37,877 bases of DNA, taken from the IMG/VR virus record IMGVR_UViG_3300012925_000008, positions 1 through 37,877 of that record. One strand, written 5' to 3'. The position numbers and the translations under genes are program-made. This stretch comes from a virus. This document shows, one piece after another, positions 28,278 to 37,202 of this stretch. A model generated the notes under the pieces. It was not told where the DNA came from, did not search any database, and worked only from the letters and a program-made list of their open reading frames with translations. The first letter of the stretch is position 1; each line of letters begins with the position of its first letter.

Positions 28278-30682
28278 TGGCTTACCGGTGCGGCAGGTGC
28301 CACAGCAGCTGGCTTGCGCTTGGCCCAGCCCTGCGCAATCGCCATGTCGTCGGCCTGCTGCTTGGTGACCTTGCCGGCATGGTAGGCCGAGACGAGGTCG
28401 TCGAGCTTCTTGATGCTTGAGAAATCGAAACTATCCTTGTCCTTCGGCGTGTCATGGACCGTATCGTTGAACCACTGATCCATCGGCCGCTTGAAGTTCT
28501 TGATGATCTTGCCGACATAATCCGGACTGTCGGGATCGAGCAGTTGGGTCGGCGACTTGCCATCGCGGCGTCCCGCCTCGTAGGCTGGCAGCGCCTGCGC
28601 CATGAACTTCAGATAGAGTTCGTCGCCCTTCGGATCCTTGATGTGCAGGCCTTCGTCGGTACCGGTGATCTGGCCGCGGGCATTGCGCAGGAATTCCTGC
28701 CGCATGGTGGACTCGGCCGAGCCTTCCGGCGATTTCTTCAAATTGATCTCACCGCGCAGTTTCTCCACGCCGGCCATCGTCAGATCGCCGTTCGGGCCCA
28801 GCCGGCCATAAAGCTGGTTGTCATCCGTGATGCGTCCCGGCATACCCTGTGGCGCATGCACCATCTGGAACGCCTTGACGAAACCCGAGCCGTAGGTCTT
28901 GTCGTCCTTCTCGCCGGGATCGCCTTGCAGCTTGATCAGCCGATCCTTGGATTCGCGCGAGAGACGATCGTCGAGCGCGATGGATTGCGTCGAGAGCGGC
29001 TTGGCGTTCTGCGCGGGCGCGTAGATCTGTTTCAGGTAGTCGTTCTCGGCGGCCTCCGAGACCATCTTCTTCTGCTGGTCCTGAATGTGAATCTGCCGCT
29101 CCATGTCGGCATAGGACGCATTCTGCGCCTCGAATATCTTGTTCGTGTAGGTCATCGCGGCGTTCATCGCGAGCGGATGATCGAGCAGATACGGATCGTT
29201 GGTGATCCGCTTGATGACGTCGCTCTTGTTGGTTTCCGAGAAATCCTGCGCGGCCTGAAAGCGCGGGAATCCGCCCAGCGCGACCGGCTGGGCACCGGAC
29301 TCCTGCGTGCCATTGCCGGGAAGCGCGCCACTGGCCTTGATCGGCTGATCGTAGAAGCGCTGCGCCCACATCGCGGCGAAATCGCCTGATGAGACTGTCT
29401 CCACGCCACCCGGAAATTGCGCCTTCATCGAGGGCGTCATGTTGCCCCAGATTGCCTGCTTGGCCCAGCCGACACCCTTCTCGCGGCCTTCCACGGTCGA
29501 GACCATGTTCTGCCAGGCTGGCAGGTTCGGCTGCGATAGATGCGCGACCGCGCCGCCGATGCCCTGCTGATGGGCCAGGTAATAATCGGCTGGCGTCGGC
29601 TCGTGGCCGAGCGTGCGGGCCAGTGCATCGTGGTGTTCGGCGTTCTCCATCGACAGCGCGCGCGCCTGGGTCGTCGGATCGGTCCGGTTGGTATCATTGA
29701 TGCCGTAACGCGCCTCGAGCGCCGGTGAGAACTGCCCCAGCCCGCCATGTGATCCGCTTTGGGCGTTCGGGTTGCCACCGGATTCGATCTGAAACGTGCG
29801 CTGCACATAGCCCGGGGGCAGGTTGACGCCGCGCCCCATATAGATGTCGGCGGTCTTCTGGCCGTCATAACTGGCGGCCTGCGTCTTCAGCGCCTGTTCG
29901 ATCGTGGCACGCGAGCTCGGATCGATCCGGTCATACTGACCATGGAAGAAATCGATCGCGCGTTGCAAGCTCGTCTGCGAGCCGTCGGCGACCGTCGATT
30001 TGATGATCTCGGCGACGTTCTTGCCGCGGTTGCGTTGCACCTCGATATCGCCGTCGAGGCCTTTGTATTGGGCGGCCTGCCGGGCGTAATCATCCGAGCG
30101 CGACAGGCTCAACACGACACTCGGATTGGCGTTGATCGCGACATTGCCCGGCGTAGTAGCCGCCCCGATTGCCGCGCGGCTGCCGCTGGAGGCTGCACCG
30201 TCGGTTGCCGTGTTGGTGTCCCAGACCGATTTCTGTTGCGCAGCGTGGCGCGATGATTGCGCGTAGGCCGCGTCCGTCAGGCGTCGTCCTTCGGTATCAA
30301 CCAGTCCGGCCGTGAACGGATTGCCGGCCTGTGATCTCGTCTGCTGATGGATATCGTCGATCTGCTGCTTGAAAGTCGGCAGCGCCAGTTCGGCGTCCTT
30401 GCCGCGCAGCGTCAGGAATTTCTCCTGCGCGCTGGTGACCTGATCGGACTGCCAGGAATGCAGCTCGTTGGCGTGGGTCTGGGCGTCCTGCCTCGCCTGC
30501 ATCGTGGCGGTATCGAACCCCTGCGCATCGGCGTGTTCGATGCCGGCGCCAAGTTGCGATAACCCGCGTCCGATCGCGGCCCCGAACATGTCCGGATCGG
30601 CGTGAATCTCCTGCCGCGCGCCGGGGCCGCCGGCCGGATTGACCTCCGGATAGGGCTCGTAATTCAATGGATGCGAAGCCAT
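28274..30682 (-). CDS. internal virion protein with lytic transglycosylase domain
   Basis: An 802-aa protein at the T7 gp15 position, mostly helical. Residues 290-390 form an SLT-type lytic transglycosylase domain: YVQRTFQIESGGNPNAQSGS contains the catalytic Glu E300, then HGGLGQFSPALEARYG and later ADYYLAHQQGIGGA. The N-terminal 280 residues and C-terminal 400 are helical. On ejection it would cut peptidoglycan so that the tube can cross the periplasm. In T7 this domain is in gp16; here it is in the smaller protein. It overlaps the gp14-like gene by one base (TGATG) and the giant gene by ATGA. Confidence 0.87.
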   Translation of the reverse strand: MASHPLNYEPYPEVNPAGGPGARQEIHADPDMFGAAIGRGLSQLGAGIEHADAQGFDTATMQARQDAQTHANELHSWQSDQVTSAQEKFLTLRGKDAELALPTFKQQIDDIHQQTRSQAGNPFTAGLVDTEGRRLTDAAYAQSSRHAAQQKSVWDTNTATDGAASSGSRAAIGAATTPGNVAINANPSVVLSLSRSDDYARQAAQYKGLDGDIEVQRNRGKNVAEIIKSTVADGSQTSLQRAIDFFHGQYDRIDPSSRATIEQALKTQAASYDGQKTADIYMGRGVNLPPGYVQRTFQIESGGNPNAQSGSHGGLGQFSPALEARYGINDTNRTDPTTQARALSMENAEHHDALARTLGHEPTPADYYLAHQQGIGGAVAHLSQPNLPAWQNMVSTVEGREKGVGWAKQAIWGNMTPSMKAQFPGGVETVSSGDFAAMWAQRFYDQPIKASGALPGNGTQESGAQPVALGGFPRFQAAQDFSETNKSDVIKRITNDPYLLDHPLAMNAAMTYTNKIFEAQNASYADMERQIHIQDQQKKMVSEAAENDYLKQIYAPAQNAKPLSTQSIALDDRLSRESKDRLIKLQGDPGEKDDKTYGSGFVKAFQMVHAPQGMPGRITDDNQLYGRLGPNGDLTMAGVEKLRGEINLKKSPEGSAESTMRQEFLRNARGQITGTDEGLHIKDPKGDELYLKFMAQALPAYEAGRRDGKSPTQLLDPDSPDYVGKIIKNFKRPMDQWFNDTVHDTPKDKDSFDFSSIKKLDDLVSAYHAGKVTKQQADDMAIAQGWAKRKPAAVAPAAPVSQ

Positions 30683-31212
30683 CAGGCGCCTGACGTCATG
30701 TTCTGCAGTTTCGCATAGTTCGATCCGACCGTGCTCGCACCCGACAGCAGCGTTCCGGCCGCACCAATCTCGCTCCCCGTCGTCGCCTGTTCGCTGGCGA
30801 AGGAATCAAGCTGGCTCTGCGCCGTGTCGGAATTGGCCTGTACCTCGTCGGCGTAGGCTTTCTTCGCGGCGTTGCCGCGGATCGTCAGCGAATCCAGCAT
30901 GCCCATCGAAGCTGTGCCGGCGCGCACTTCGGCCGCAGATCCGGTATTGACATCGATCCCTGACGCGCCCTGGGCGGCCTTCTCCTGTCCAACCTTGGCG
31001 CGGGTCTTCAGGCCCTGATTCACGGCCGCGATCTCGCCGGACTGGATATCCAGCGTGCCCTGTTGCTGCGCCAGCTTGGCGTTATTGGCCGCGACCTGGG
31101 CCTTATAGGATTCGGAGGCCGAGGTGGCGGCGCCCGATTCCAATGCGCCGCCAGCGCTGACGGCCGCGCCCACCCCGCCAATGATCGCCAGCGATACTGG
31201 ATCGATGCCCAT
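30682..31212 (-). CDS. internal virion protein, T7 gp14-like
   Basis: A 176-aa protein of a size close to T7 gp14 (196 aa). Residues 5-25 form a Gly/Ala hydrophobic helix (PVSLAIIGGVGAAVSAGG), and the rest is a long helical array: SESYKAQVAANNAKLAQQQG, EIAAVNQGLKTRAKVGQEKA, GIDVNTGSAAEVRAG, then SQLDSFASEQATT. This pattern is standard for gp14-like ejection proteins, which insert in the host outer membrane. It lies between gp13-like and gp15-like genes, as in T7. Confidence 0.75.
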   Translation of the reverse strand: MGIDPVSLAIIGGVGAAVSAGGALESGAATSASESYKAQVAANNAKLAQQQGTLDIQSGEIAAVNQGLKTRAKVGQEKAAQGASGIDVNTGSAAEVRAGTASMGMLDSLTIRGNAAKKAYADEVQANSDTAQSQLDSFASEQATTGSEIGAAGTLLSGASTVGSNYAKLQNMTSGA

Positions 31213-31671
31213 CTATTTCTCAATCCAGAAGCGGCGGAATGGCACGCCTTGCGGGCCGATGGGTTTGGGCGGATCGAGCACGAAGCCGAGCACCTCGAGA
31301 AACCGGCAGGCGCGCCGATAGGACGCGAGCACGACATTCTCGAGGAAGCTCCGATGCAGCAGCATCTCGGCGAGTTGCGCGCGACCGACCTTCAAGAACA
31401 TCACGGGGACACGCTCGACCACTGGCGTCGTCATCAGCCACGGCGTGCCGGAATCGGCCAGCATCGCGCCGCCAAGACCCCACATCGCGGCGATCTCGCC
31501 GTCGACGAACGCGGTCTTGCGCAAGATGGCGTGACGGAACGAATTGCGCAGCGCGATGCGTGGATCGAGTCCAAAGCCGGTGATCTCCGCTGCGTCTTCG
31601 CTGCGCAGGTTCGCCGCGATCCGATAGACGTCATCGATCTTTGACGGCACGATCAGGCAGCGCGGCGTCAC
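31213..31671 (-). CDS. T7 gp13-like / acetyltransferase-fold phage protein
   Basis: A 152-aa protein with GTG start at 31,671 in a GTGA overlap with the small gene upstream. It has the pattern of the DUF2833/gp13-like family (GNAT-like fold): DDVYRIAANLRSEDAAEITG, AFVDGEIAAMWGLGGAMLAD, TPVVERVPVMFLKVGRAQLA, NVVLASYRRACRFLEVLGFV. In T7, gp13 is needed for correct head content though not part of the virion. The stop is adjacent to the gp14-like start, which matches T7 order. Confidence 0.72.
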   Translation of the reverse strand: MTPRCLIVPSKIDDVYRIAANLRSEDAAEITGFGLDPRIALRNSFRHAILRKTAFVDGEIAAMWGLGGAMLADSGTPWLMTTPVVERVPVMFLKVGRAQLAEMLLHRSFLENVVLASYRRACRFLEVLGFVLDPPKPIGPQGVPFRRFWIEK

Positions 31672-31886
31672 GTGGTGTCTTTCGGCACTTCACACTTTGG
31701 ACAATAGTCGTGCCCATCCCATGAGAAAGGTCCTGCGATATGCTTCCAACCGATCGAAGTCGCATAAAGGCGGATGGTATCGGCATCGTAGAAAAGTCCA
31801 TCCTTCCGAGCGTAGCGCGGCGTTATCCCTACCGGCAACCGGTCAAGGATTTCTCCGCAACCGTCGCATCTGAGGTATTTACTCAT
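31668..31886 (-). CDS. 72-aa zinc-ribbon-like protein
   Basis: The ATG 31,886 is within an ATGA overlap with the homing endonuclease gene; the longer frame starts inside that gene. The product has CDGCGEIL at residues 7-14 and CPKC near residue 62, so it can form a zinc ribbon around a strand-rich middle (LFYDADTIRLYATSIGW). It may be a passenger or small regulator inserted with the HNH gene, which is inference. Confidence 0.55.
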   Translation of the reverse strand: MSKYLRCDGCGEILDRLPVGITPRYARKDGLFYDADTIRLYATSIGWKHIAGPFSWDGHDYCPKCEVPKDTT

Positions 31887-32488
31887 TGAGCCTCGCGGCG
31901 CGCTATGACGCGTCTGAATAAGTCGATCATGTAATCCTCGCCATGATTGCTGAGCGCGTGGTTTAACGACCAAAGGACCATTCTGCAGTTTTCCGGCGAG
32001 TACGGCCCAGATGGATCGCGACGATCGACCGAAGGCGTATTTCGTCCGCGCTTCTGCGTCATATCGAACGGCAAACCGGTCATCTCGCAAACACCGGCGT
32101 CCAACCGCTTCTGAAACCATTCGACAGATAAGCTAAATTCAAGACCGCGCGTTTTGGCCGATCCTTTAACTGAATAATGATGCCACCACGCGCGATGTGC
32201 TTTGCGTCCTTGCCGGCATCTATCGCGATAATAATTTGGGTTTTTGGCAAGAATTTTCGCCATAACCTCGGTCTTGCGACCTTGCTTATATAGACGCTTT
32301 CGTTCGCGCATCTCTTCAGGATTTCTGGAATACTGCTCTCTATTTTGAGCGCGAATCTTTTCCTTATTCTTCTGATAGTAGGCGCGCCTGTATTCTTTAT
32401 TCTTTTCTGGGTTCTTGCGCCGCCATTCACGTTCATACTGAGCGTGTCTTGCGTGCTTTTCTTCATCTGAGAGATGTATGTTTGACAT
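31883..32488 (-). CDS. HNH homing endonuclease, codirectional
   Basis: A 201-aa protein. Residues 10-90 are a very basic, helical DNA-binding stretch (NPEKNKEYRRAYYQKNKEKI and on). Residues 100-200 hold the nuclease: GLEFSLSVEWFQKRLDAGVC, EMTGLPFD, SVDRRDPSGPYSPENCRMVL, WSLNHALSNHG, the S-x-DRxDPSxGYxPxN-x-R pattern of phage HNH endonucleases. The DNA is AT-richer than the neighbouring nozzle gene (23 of 60 GC at 32,341-32,400 versus 39 of 60 at 32,641-32,700), which fits recent insertion. It lies just after the nozzle gene. Confidence 0.78.
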   Translation of the reverse strand: MSNIHLSDEEKHARHAQYEREWRRKNPEKNKEYRRAYYQKNKEKIRAQNREQYSRNPEEMRERKRLYKQGRKTEVMAKILAKNPNYYRDRCRQGRKAHRAWWHHYSVKGSAKTRGLEFSLSVEWFQKRLDAGVCEMTGLPFDMTQKRGRNTPSVDRRDPSGPYSPENCRMVLWSLNHALSNHGEDYMIDLFRRVIARREAQ

Positions 32489-32509
32489 CTCTAGATTGAA
32501 TCACAACAT

Positions 32510-35500
32510 CTACGTGTCGCCAACCTGAACTTGCGGTATGAAGGCTAAAACATTTAGTGGCAGCGGTTGAACCTGTTGGGCGCAAACCATACCCGGTGCC
32601 GCAGACCACCCATCCCAATTTTGCCAATCGTCGTTGAGGGGTGCGAATTTGTCACCCGTAAACAGCGGCAGTGCGGCGGACGGGACGTTGCGCTGCGGCA
32701 CATCCTCGACATCGACGAGGTTCGACCACGGAATTTCCTGCTGGAAATCCAGCGCGGAAGCGACCGGCTGGTTGGCACCCATCTGATAGCCGCGCGACTG
32801 CTGCACCCGGATCGTCATGCCACTCATCAGTTTGCGCTTGCCCTGGATCGAGCCCATCTGCGGAATCTCGATCGGCATCGCCTGCAACTGGGCGATGAAC
32901 GGCAGTCCGACCGTGATGCTGCTCGCCGGATTGGGCAACGTGATTGCGCCGTTGACCACCGTGGTCGGCGGGATCACAGCGCCGTCGGCCAATCCCGTCA
33001 CCAGCATGCCTTCGAGGTGGAACAGGTTCGTCACCACGGAAACCGGCGTGGTGATGGTCCAGTCTCCGGGCGCGGCCGGCACCGGCAACAGGAACGGATC
33101 ATTCGGGATCGTCTTGACGATCGGCACCGTGACGGCGGCATTCACCTGCTGCGCACTCAGAACCGAAGTAACCTGCGCCTGGCCGCCGCCGATCCGGATG
33201 ATGTCGCCGATATTGCCGCTGCTGAAGACGCCATGATCCGCCGTGAACAGCACGTTCTGCGAGATGAAGGCGACGAAGGTGGCGCCGGCCCCGGTTGGGT
33301 CCTGGATGATGACTTGGGTGCCCGGCGAATAGTTCTGCCCAGGATCGATGATCGTAAAGCCCGAGATCGCGCCGCCGCTTTGCGTGACGTCGATCAGGCC
33401 ACCGGAACCTAAGCCCAATGGATCGAAAATCTGTGCCGACGGATTGGTGTAGCCCTGGCCGGTCGTTGCCACCAAGCCGCCCGTGATGGTGCCCGGCCCT
33501 TCAGCCGCGGCCGCCGATAGCGTCGCGTTCGGCGCGGGCTGCACCAGCGCCAGCCCTGCGTCAACGCACCATGGATCCTCCGGGCCCGCCCAGATCCGAT
33601 TATCCATCCGCTCGATATAATATGCCCATTGCTGCTGGCCGGCGATGAAGCGCTTGACCAGCAAATATGATGCGTCGACCGGCGGTTCGGTCGCCACCAC
33701 GTTCCCGGACACGAACCCGTTGGTGTCGTGCCGCGCCCAGCCCGAAAGCTGCTCTTCCTTGTCGAAGGTCAGCGACAGGAAGCGACCATCATTGCGGGTC
33801 GCCCAGACGATCTTCCACGGGATATTGGCCCATGCCCATGTGATGATCTCGAATCCATCGAACAGATGGTTGGACAATACCGAAACGTCGGCGCCAGCAT
33901 AGATGTTGGTGAAGAAATTGTACTGCAGATCGCGGATCGTGTAGCCAAGCGATTGGTTATAGACCAGATCGTAATTGATCTTGAGCATCTGCACCGTCGG
34001 CGAGAAGCCGTTGGATTCCTGCTGTTGCGCGCTCTCCGAGGCCGGCGTGAACGCCGAGCCTGCGCCACCTGCCCCCGTCACCTGCCATGCGTCCTGTCCG
34101 GTCGCCACGATCAGGCCGCCCGGCATCGGCTGCAGCCATTGGATGCCGTTGACCTGCTGGCCCCATGGCGTCGTGACGATCGCGTCGGAGTCGACCGGCG
34201 GCACCGAGGAATCCATGTTCTGATAGGCGCCGGTCTGCGAGGCGAACAGCGTATCCGGGCTATTGAGCGGGCCCGCATAGATGCGCCGGGCCTGGAAATA
34301 ACCGGGCACGCTCGGATAGGTGCCGCCCTGCGGGCCGATATTCGGTGTGAACACGGCACCTGTTCCGCCGCCGGAATCCGTGATCGTAATGGTGTCGCCC
34401 GCCTTGTAGTTCTGGCCGCCGTTCACCACGATGATGGCAACCACAACGCCGCCGACCACGACCGGTGCCAGCCTCGCGCCCGAGCCGGTCGCGGAGACAA
34501 CTACCGCTACCGTTGAAGCCTGTACATAGCTGCCGCCGCCATTGCTCGATGTCGTCGACAGCACCGCGCCCCGCGCGAACGGGTTATTGTGCAGCGGCGG
34601 CGTCACGGTCTGATCGGCCAGAATGTTGGAATTGACGAACTGATTGCCGTAGGCCTGACCGACGAAGGCGAAGACTGAGCCGATCGGCACCGCCGTATCA
34701 TAGGCCGGCGGCGCCTGGTAGACGTTGTAGTAGGCCGCGCCCGCGACCGGATTCCACGTAATGATGTGCGAGCCTGCCGTCGCCGCGATATCGACGGACT
34801 GCGTGATGTTCGCGATGTTGGAGGCGACGCTTTCCTCGCCGGTCGCGGCGTCGATCGCGGTGACGCAATAGGCATATTGCGTGAACGGCGCCGAGCCGGG
34901 GATCGAAGCCACCGCCGTGCATCCGGTCGGGGCAGCAATCGCTGCGGCGAATGTCGTCGTCGTGAAGGTCCAGCTGTTGGCAGCGAGTCGCGCCAGATCG
35001 ATCGGCGGATATTCCATACCGGTCTGCTGATTGACGCAGCACAGCGTCATCACATCGGCGGATTGCACGACTTTCAGATAGGGCAGATCGGCCAGCGCGT
35101 AGGGCGATGAGAACGTCGTGAATACGCGCGCCACGCTACCGCCGGCGGTATAGGCGCCGAAATTTATCGAGTTGATCGGATTGCCGAACAAATCCGCCAG
35201 CGTGATCGATCCGGCGCTGGCATTGGCAACGATGAAGGTTCGCGAATTGAGCTGCACCATGCCGCCGACATTGGTGACGAACACCCAATCGCCGTTGTTG
35301 TAGCCATTGACGACGCTGAGCACGCACGGATTGGCCTGTGTCGCGCCCGTGATCGCAAGCGGCGCTTCCAGCACCGCGCCGCCATTGGCGATCACCCGCA
35401 TATAGGATCGGCCGTTCGGATCGACGCCGAATTCCAATACGTAGGACTGGAAGATATTGAACTGGAACGTGATCATGCGCGGCGGCAGCGACGATGCGGA

Positions 35501-35695
35501 GGCTGGCGTTAGCGACGTGGCGGCGTACGCCGTGCCGGCGCGCGATGACGCGGGGCCGCGGTAGTTCACGAACATATTGCGCATCACGGATGCGCCGATA
35601 TTCCATTTCGCAAAGTCTACGCGTCCAAAAATGGATGGAGATAGCTCTCCTGCCGCGTAAGAAGGCTTTATTACGGTAATGAGATCGGGCGGCAT
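32510..35695 (-). CDS. tail nozzle protein, T7 gp12-like (tail tubular protein B)
   Basis: A 1061-aa protein that opens YAAGELSPSIFGRVDFAKWN and MRNMFVNYRGPASSRAGTAY, the start typical of gp12-like nozzles. An FN3-like insert follows at about 250-360. The core (PWKIVWATRNDGRFLSLTFD, EEQLSGWARHDTNG) is the family signature. Two related beta repeats (GGQNYKAGDTITITDSGGGT at about 430 and PGQNYSPGTQVIIQDPTGAG at about 810) explain why it is longer than T7 gp12 (794 aa). It closes the tail tip below the adaptor. Homing genes bracket it. Confidence 0.9.
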   Translation of the reverse strand: MPPDLITVIKPSYAAGELSPSIFGRVDFAKWNIGASVMRNMFVNYRGPASSRAGTAYAATSLTPASASSLPPRMITFQFNIFQSYVLEFGVDPNGRSYMRVIANGGAVLEAPLAITGATQANPCVLSVVNGYNNGDWVFVTNVGGMVQLNSRTFIVANASAGSITLADLFGNPINSINFGAYTAGGSVARVFTTFSSPYALADLPYLKVVQSADVMTLCCVNQQTGMEYPPIDLARLAANSWTFTTTTFAAAIAAPTGCTAVASIPGSAPFTQYAYCVTAIDAATGEESVASNIANITQSVDIAATAGSHIITWNPVAGAAYYNVYQAPPAYDTAVPIGSVFAFVGQAYGNQFVNSNILADQTVTPPLHNNPFARGAVLSTTSSNGGGSYVQASTVAVVVSATGSGARLAPVVVGGVVVAIIVVNGGQNYKAGDTITITDSGGGTGAVFTPNIGPQGGTYPSVPGYFQARRIYAGPLNSPDTLFASQTGAYQNMDSSVPPVDSDAIVTTPWGQQVNGIQWLQPMPGGLIVATGQDAWQVTGAGGAGSAFTPASESAQQQESNGFSPTVQMLKINYDLVYNQSLGYTIRDLQYNFFTNIYAGADVSVLSNHLFDGFEIITWAWANIPWKIVWATRNDGRFLSLTFDKEEQLSGWARHDTNGFVSGNVVATEPPVDASYLLVKRFIAGQQQWAYYIERMDNRIWAGPEDPWCVDAGLALVQPAPNATLSAAAAEGPGTITGGLVATTGQGYTNPSAQIFDPLGLGSGGLIDVTQSGGAISGFTIIDPGQNYSPGTQVIIQDPTGAGATFVAFISQNVLFTADHGVFSSGNIGDIIRIGGGQAQVTSVLSAQQVNAAVTVPIVKTIPNDPFLLPVPAAPGDWTITTPVSVVTNLFHLEGMLVTGLADGAVIPPTTVVNGAITLPNPASSITVGLPFIAQLQAMPIEIPQMGSIQGKRKLMSGMTIRVQQSRGYQMGANQPVASALDFQQEIPWSNLVDVEDVPQRNVPSAALPLFTGDKFAPLNDDWQNWDGWSAAPGMVCAQQVQPLPLNVLAFIPQVQVGDT

Positions 35696-35699
35696 CTAA

Positions 35700-35728
35700 T
35701 TGCTCTGCCCGAAGAAATCACATATATT
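35700..35728 (+). promoter_or_regulatory. possible promoter of the reversed homing endonuclease
   Basis: TTGCTC (35,700-35,705) and TATATT (35,723-35,728) are separated by 17 bp; the -10 is five of six to consensus and the -35 three of six. It lies in the gap between the divergent nozzle gene and the plus-strand HNH gene. A gene facing away from the late transcript needs such a promoter. Confidence 0.45.
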
Positions 35729-35794
35729 GAGGTGGCCGGCGAGCGCGCCAACGCTCAACCGGCCTGCACAGCGACCCCTTTCAGAGAACTCGCC

Positions 35795-36394
35795 ATGCCT
35801 CGCAAACCTACAGCAAAACTGCGCGCCCAGAAAGCCGCCTACCAACGAAAATATCGTGCCGCGAACCCCAGTAAGGTGCGTGCTGCGGTCGCCTCCTGCT
35901 TTGCCAAGAGCAAGGACAAATACAACGAGCAGCGCCGAGACCGCTATAAGGCAGACGGCGATCTCCGCAATCACATCGCGAACAATGCAGCCAAATGGGC
36001 GCGGGCCAATCCCGGTCGCCGCAAGGCTATTGTCACTAAATACGACGATGCCAATCGAGAGGATTGTCGCCGACGTGGCAAAGAGTGGAAGAAGAATAAT
36101 CACGACAAATGCAAAACATATAAACACGCAAGGCGCGCTCGCATTAAGAACTGCGATGGCTGCCACACGACTGCCGAATGGAGGGCTATCCTCAAGCGCT
36201 ACGGTCATCGCTGCTCTTGGTGTGGTGGCAAAGAAGCTCACGTTGGTAAGCTGACGCGCGATCATTACATCGCGCTTTCAAAACATGGATCGAATAATGC
36301 GAGCAACATCGTTCCTGCTTGCTTGCCCTGCAATTCAAAGAAGAACCGACGCGATCCAATCGAGTTCGCAAATTCGTTGGGATTGCTATTGTGA
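35795..36394 (+). CDS. HNH homing endonuclease, reversed
   Basis: A 199-aa protein from ATG 35,795 (a GTG at 35,732 is possible but has no ribosome site). The first 110 residues are basic and helical (KLRAQKAAYQRKYRAANPSK). The C-terminal nuclease is a complete HNH with zinc pairs: RYGHRCSWCGGKEAHVGKLT with C140 and C143, RDHYIALSKHG with D156-H157, then NNASNIVPACLPCNSKKNRR with C176, C179 and N180. It is on the strand opposite to the late genes and ends four bases before the adaptor stop, so its insertion left both flanking genes whole. Confidence 0.85.
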   Translation: MPRKPTAKLRAQKAAYQRKYRAANPSKVRAAVASCFAKSKDKYNEQRRDRYKADGDLRNHIANNAAKWARANPGRRKAIVTKYDDANREDCRRRGKEWKKNNHDKCKTYKHARRARIKNCDGCHTTAEWRAILKRYGHRCSWCGGKEAHVGKLTRDHYIALSKHGSNNASNIVPACLPCNSKKNRRDPIEFANSLGLLL

Positions 36395-36398
36395 CGCA

Positions 36399-37193
36399 TC
36401 AGTAACTCACGCCATCAGACCCGGTCCATGAATCCCATCCGGCACAGAACGATTCGCCCAGATTGAACCCCCAGAAACCGCCGCCAGTCTCGCGCACCCG
36501 CATCCAGTCCGGCGTATGGTCAGTTGTCGTAATCCCCTCATTGCCGTCGGAAATCCGCGCCTGCGTGATCAGCCCCGACGCAATCGCAATCGCCAACTTC
36601 TTCTTCTCGTCCGAGCCGGAGACCGGCGAACACAGCCACGCGCCGAGTGCACCGATCACGGCGTTCTGCAGCATCGGGTCCCACAGATCGACATTATCGA
36701 TGCGCGCGGTATAGACCGCCTGCGACCGGCAGGCGTTGGTCAGGATGACCCGGATCTGGTTGCCGCTGGCATCGGTATCGACCGCCGGCACGAACGGCAT
36801 CCCGGTTCGCACCAGCGGTTGAAAGGTGACCCCTACATTCGTCATCAGCGGCGTCGCAGTCGCAGGCACCTGCGGCGATGGAATGACGAACCGCACCTTC
36901 AGGCAATCGTCCGGGTAGGCGTATTCATAGAGCCATGGGATCGGCGGTGCCGGCAGTGCGCCGGCGGGATTTTCCGGCGTACCGATCTGCGCCTTGAGCA
37001 GCGTCAACGTTCCCTGCTTGCGCGCCGAATTCCAGTGCGCCGCGCGGAACACGGCATCGGTCTGCAACTGATAGAGCGCGGCCGCCGACGTCGCCGCGAC
37101 ATTGTTCGGCGGCGACGGCGGATTGAGCCCCGTAATGGACGTCCGGGCCGAGATTTGGCCCAGGGCAATGTTGCACAAGTCCACCGGGTTCAT
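36399..37193 (-). CDS. tail adaptor protein, T7 gp11-like (tail tubular protein A)
   Basis: A 264-aa protein. The start PVDLCNIALGQISARTSITG, then AALYQLQTDAVFRAAHWNSA and RKQGTLTLLKA, is the signature of gp11-like adaptors (head-completion proteins that form a ring under the portal). The middle (IPWLYEYAYPDDCLKVRFVI) and the C-terminal part (TDHTPDWMRVRETGG) also fit. It is somewhat longer than T7 gp11 (196 aa). The next gene of the operon is the nozzle, as in T7, but with the reversed HNH gene between. Confidence 0.85.
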   Translation of the reverse strand: MNPVDLCNIALGQISARTSITGLNPPSPPNNVAATSAAALYQLQTDAVFRAAHWNSARKQGTLTLLKAQIGTPENPAGALPAPPIPWLYEYAYPDDCLKVRFVIPSPQVPATATPLMTNVGVTFQPLVRTGMPFVPAVDTDASGNQIRVILTNACRSQAVYTARIDNVDLWDPMLQNAVIGALGAWLCSPVSGSDEKKKLAIAIASGLITQARISDGNEGITTTDHTPDWMRVRETGGGFWGFNLGESFCAGWDSWTGSDGVSY

Positions 37194-37202
37194 TGGCTTC
37201 TA

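Noticed and set aside
28454-29389. 311-codon plus-strand frame under the transglycosylase protein
   Set aside because: Antisense to a clear SLT-domain gene; composition is that of a shadow frame.
32567-34516. Plus-strand frames of 281 and 262 codons under the nozzle gene
   Set aside because: Arg/His/Asp-rich shadows of a recognised nozzle gene.
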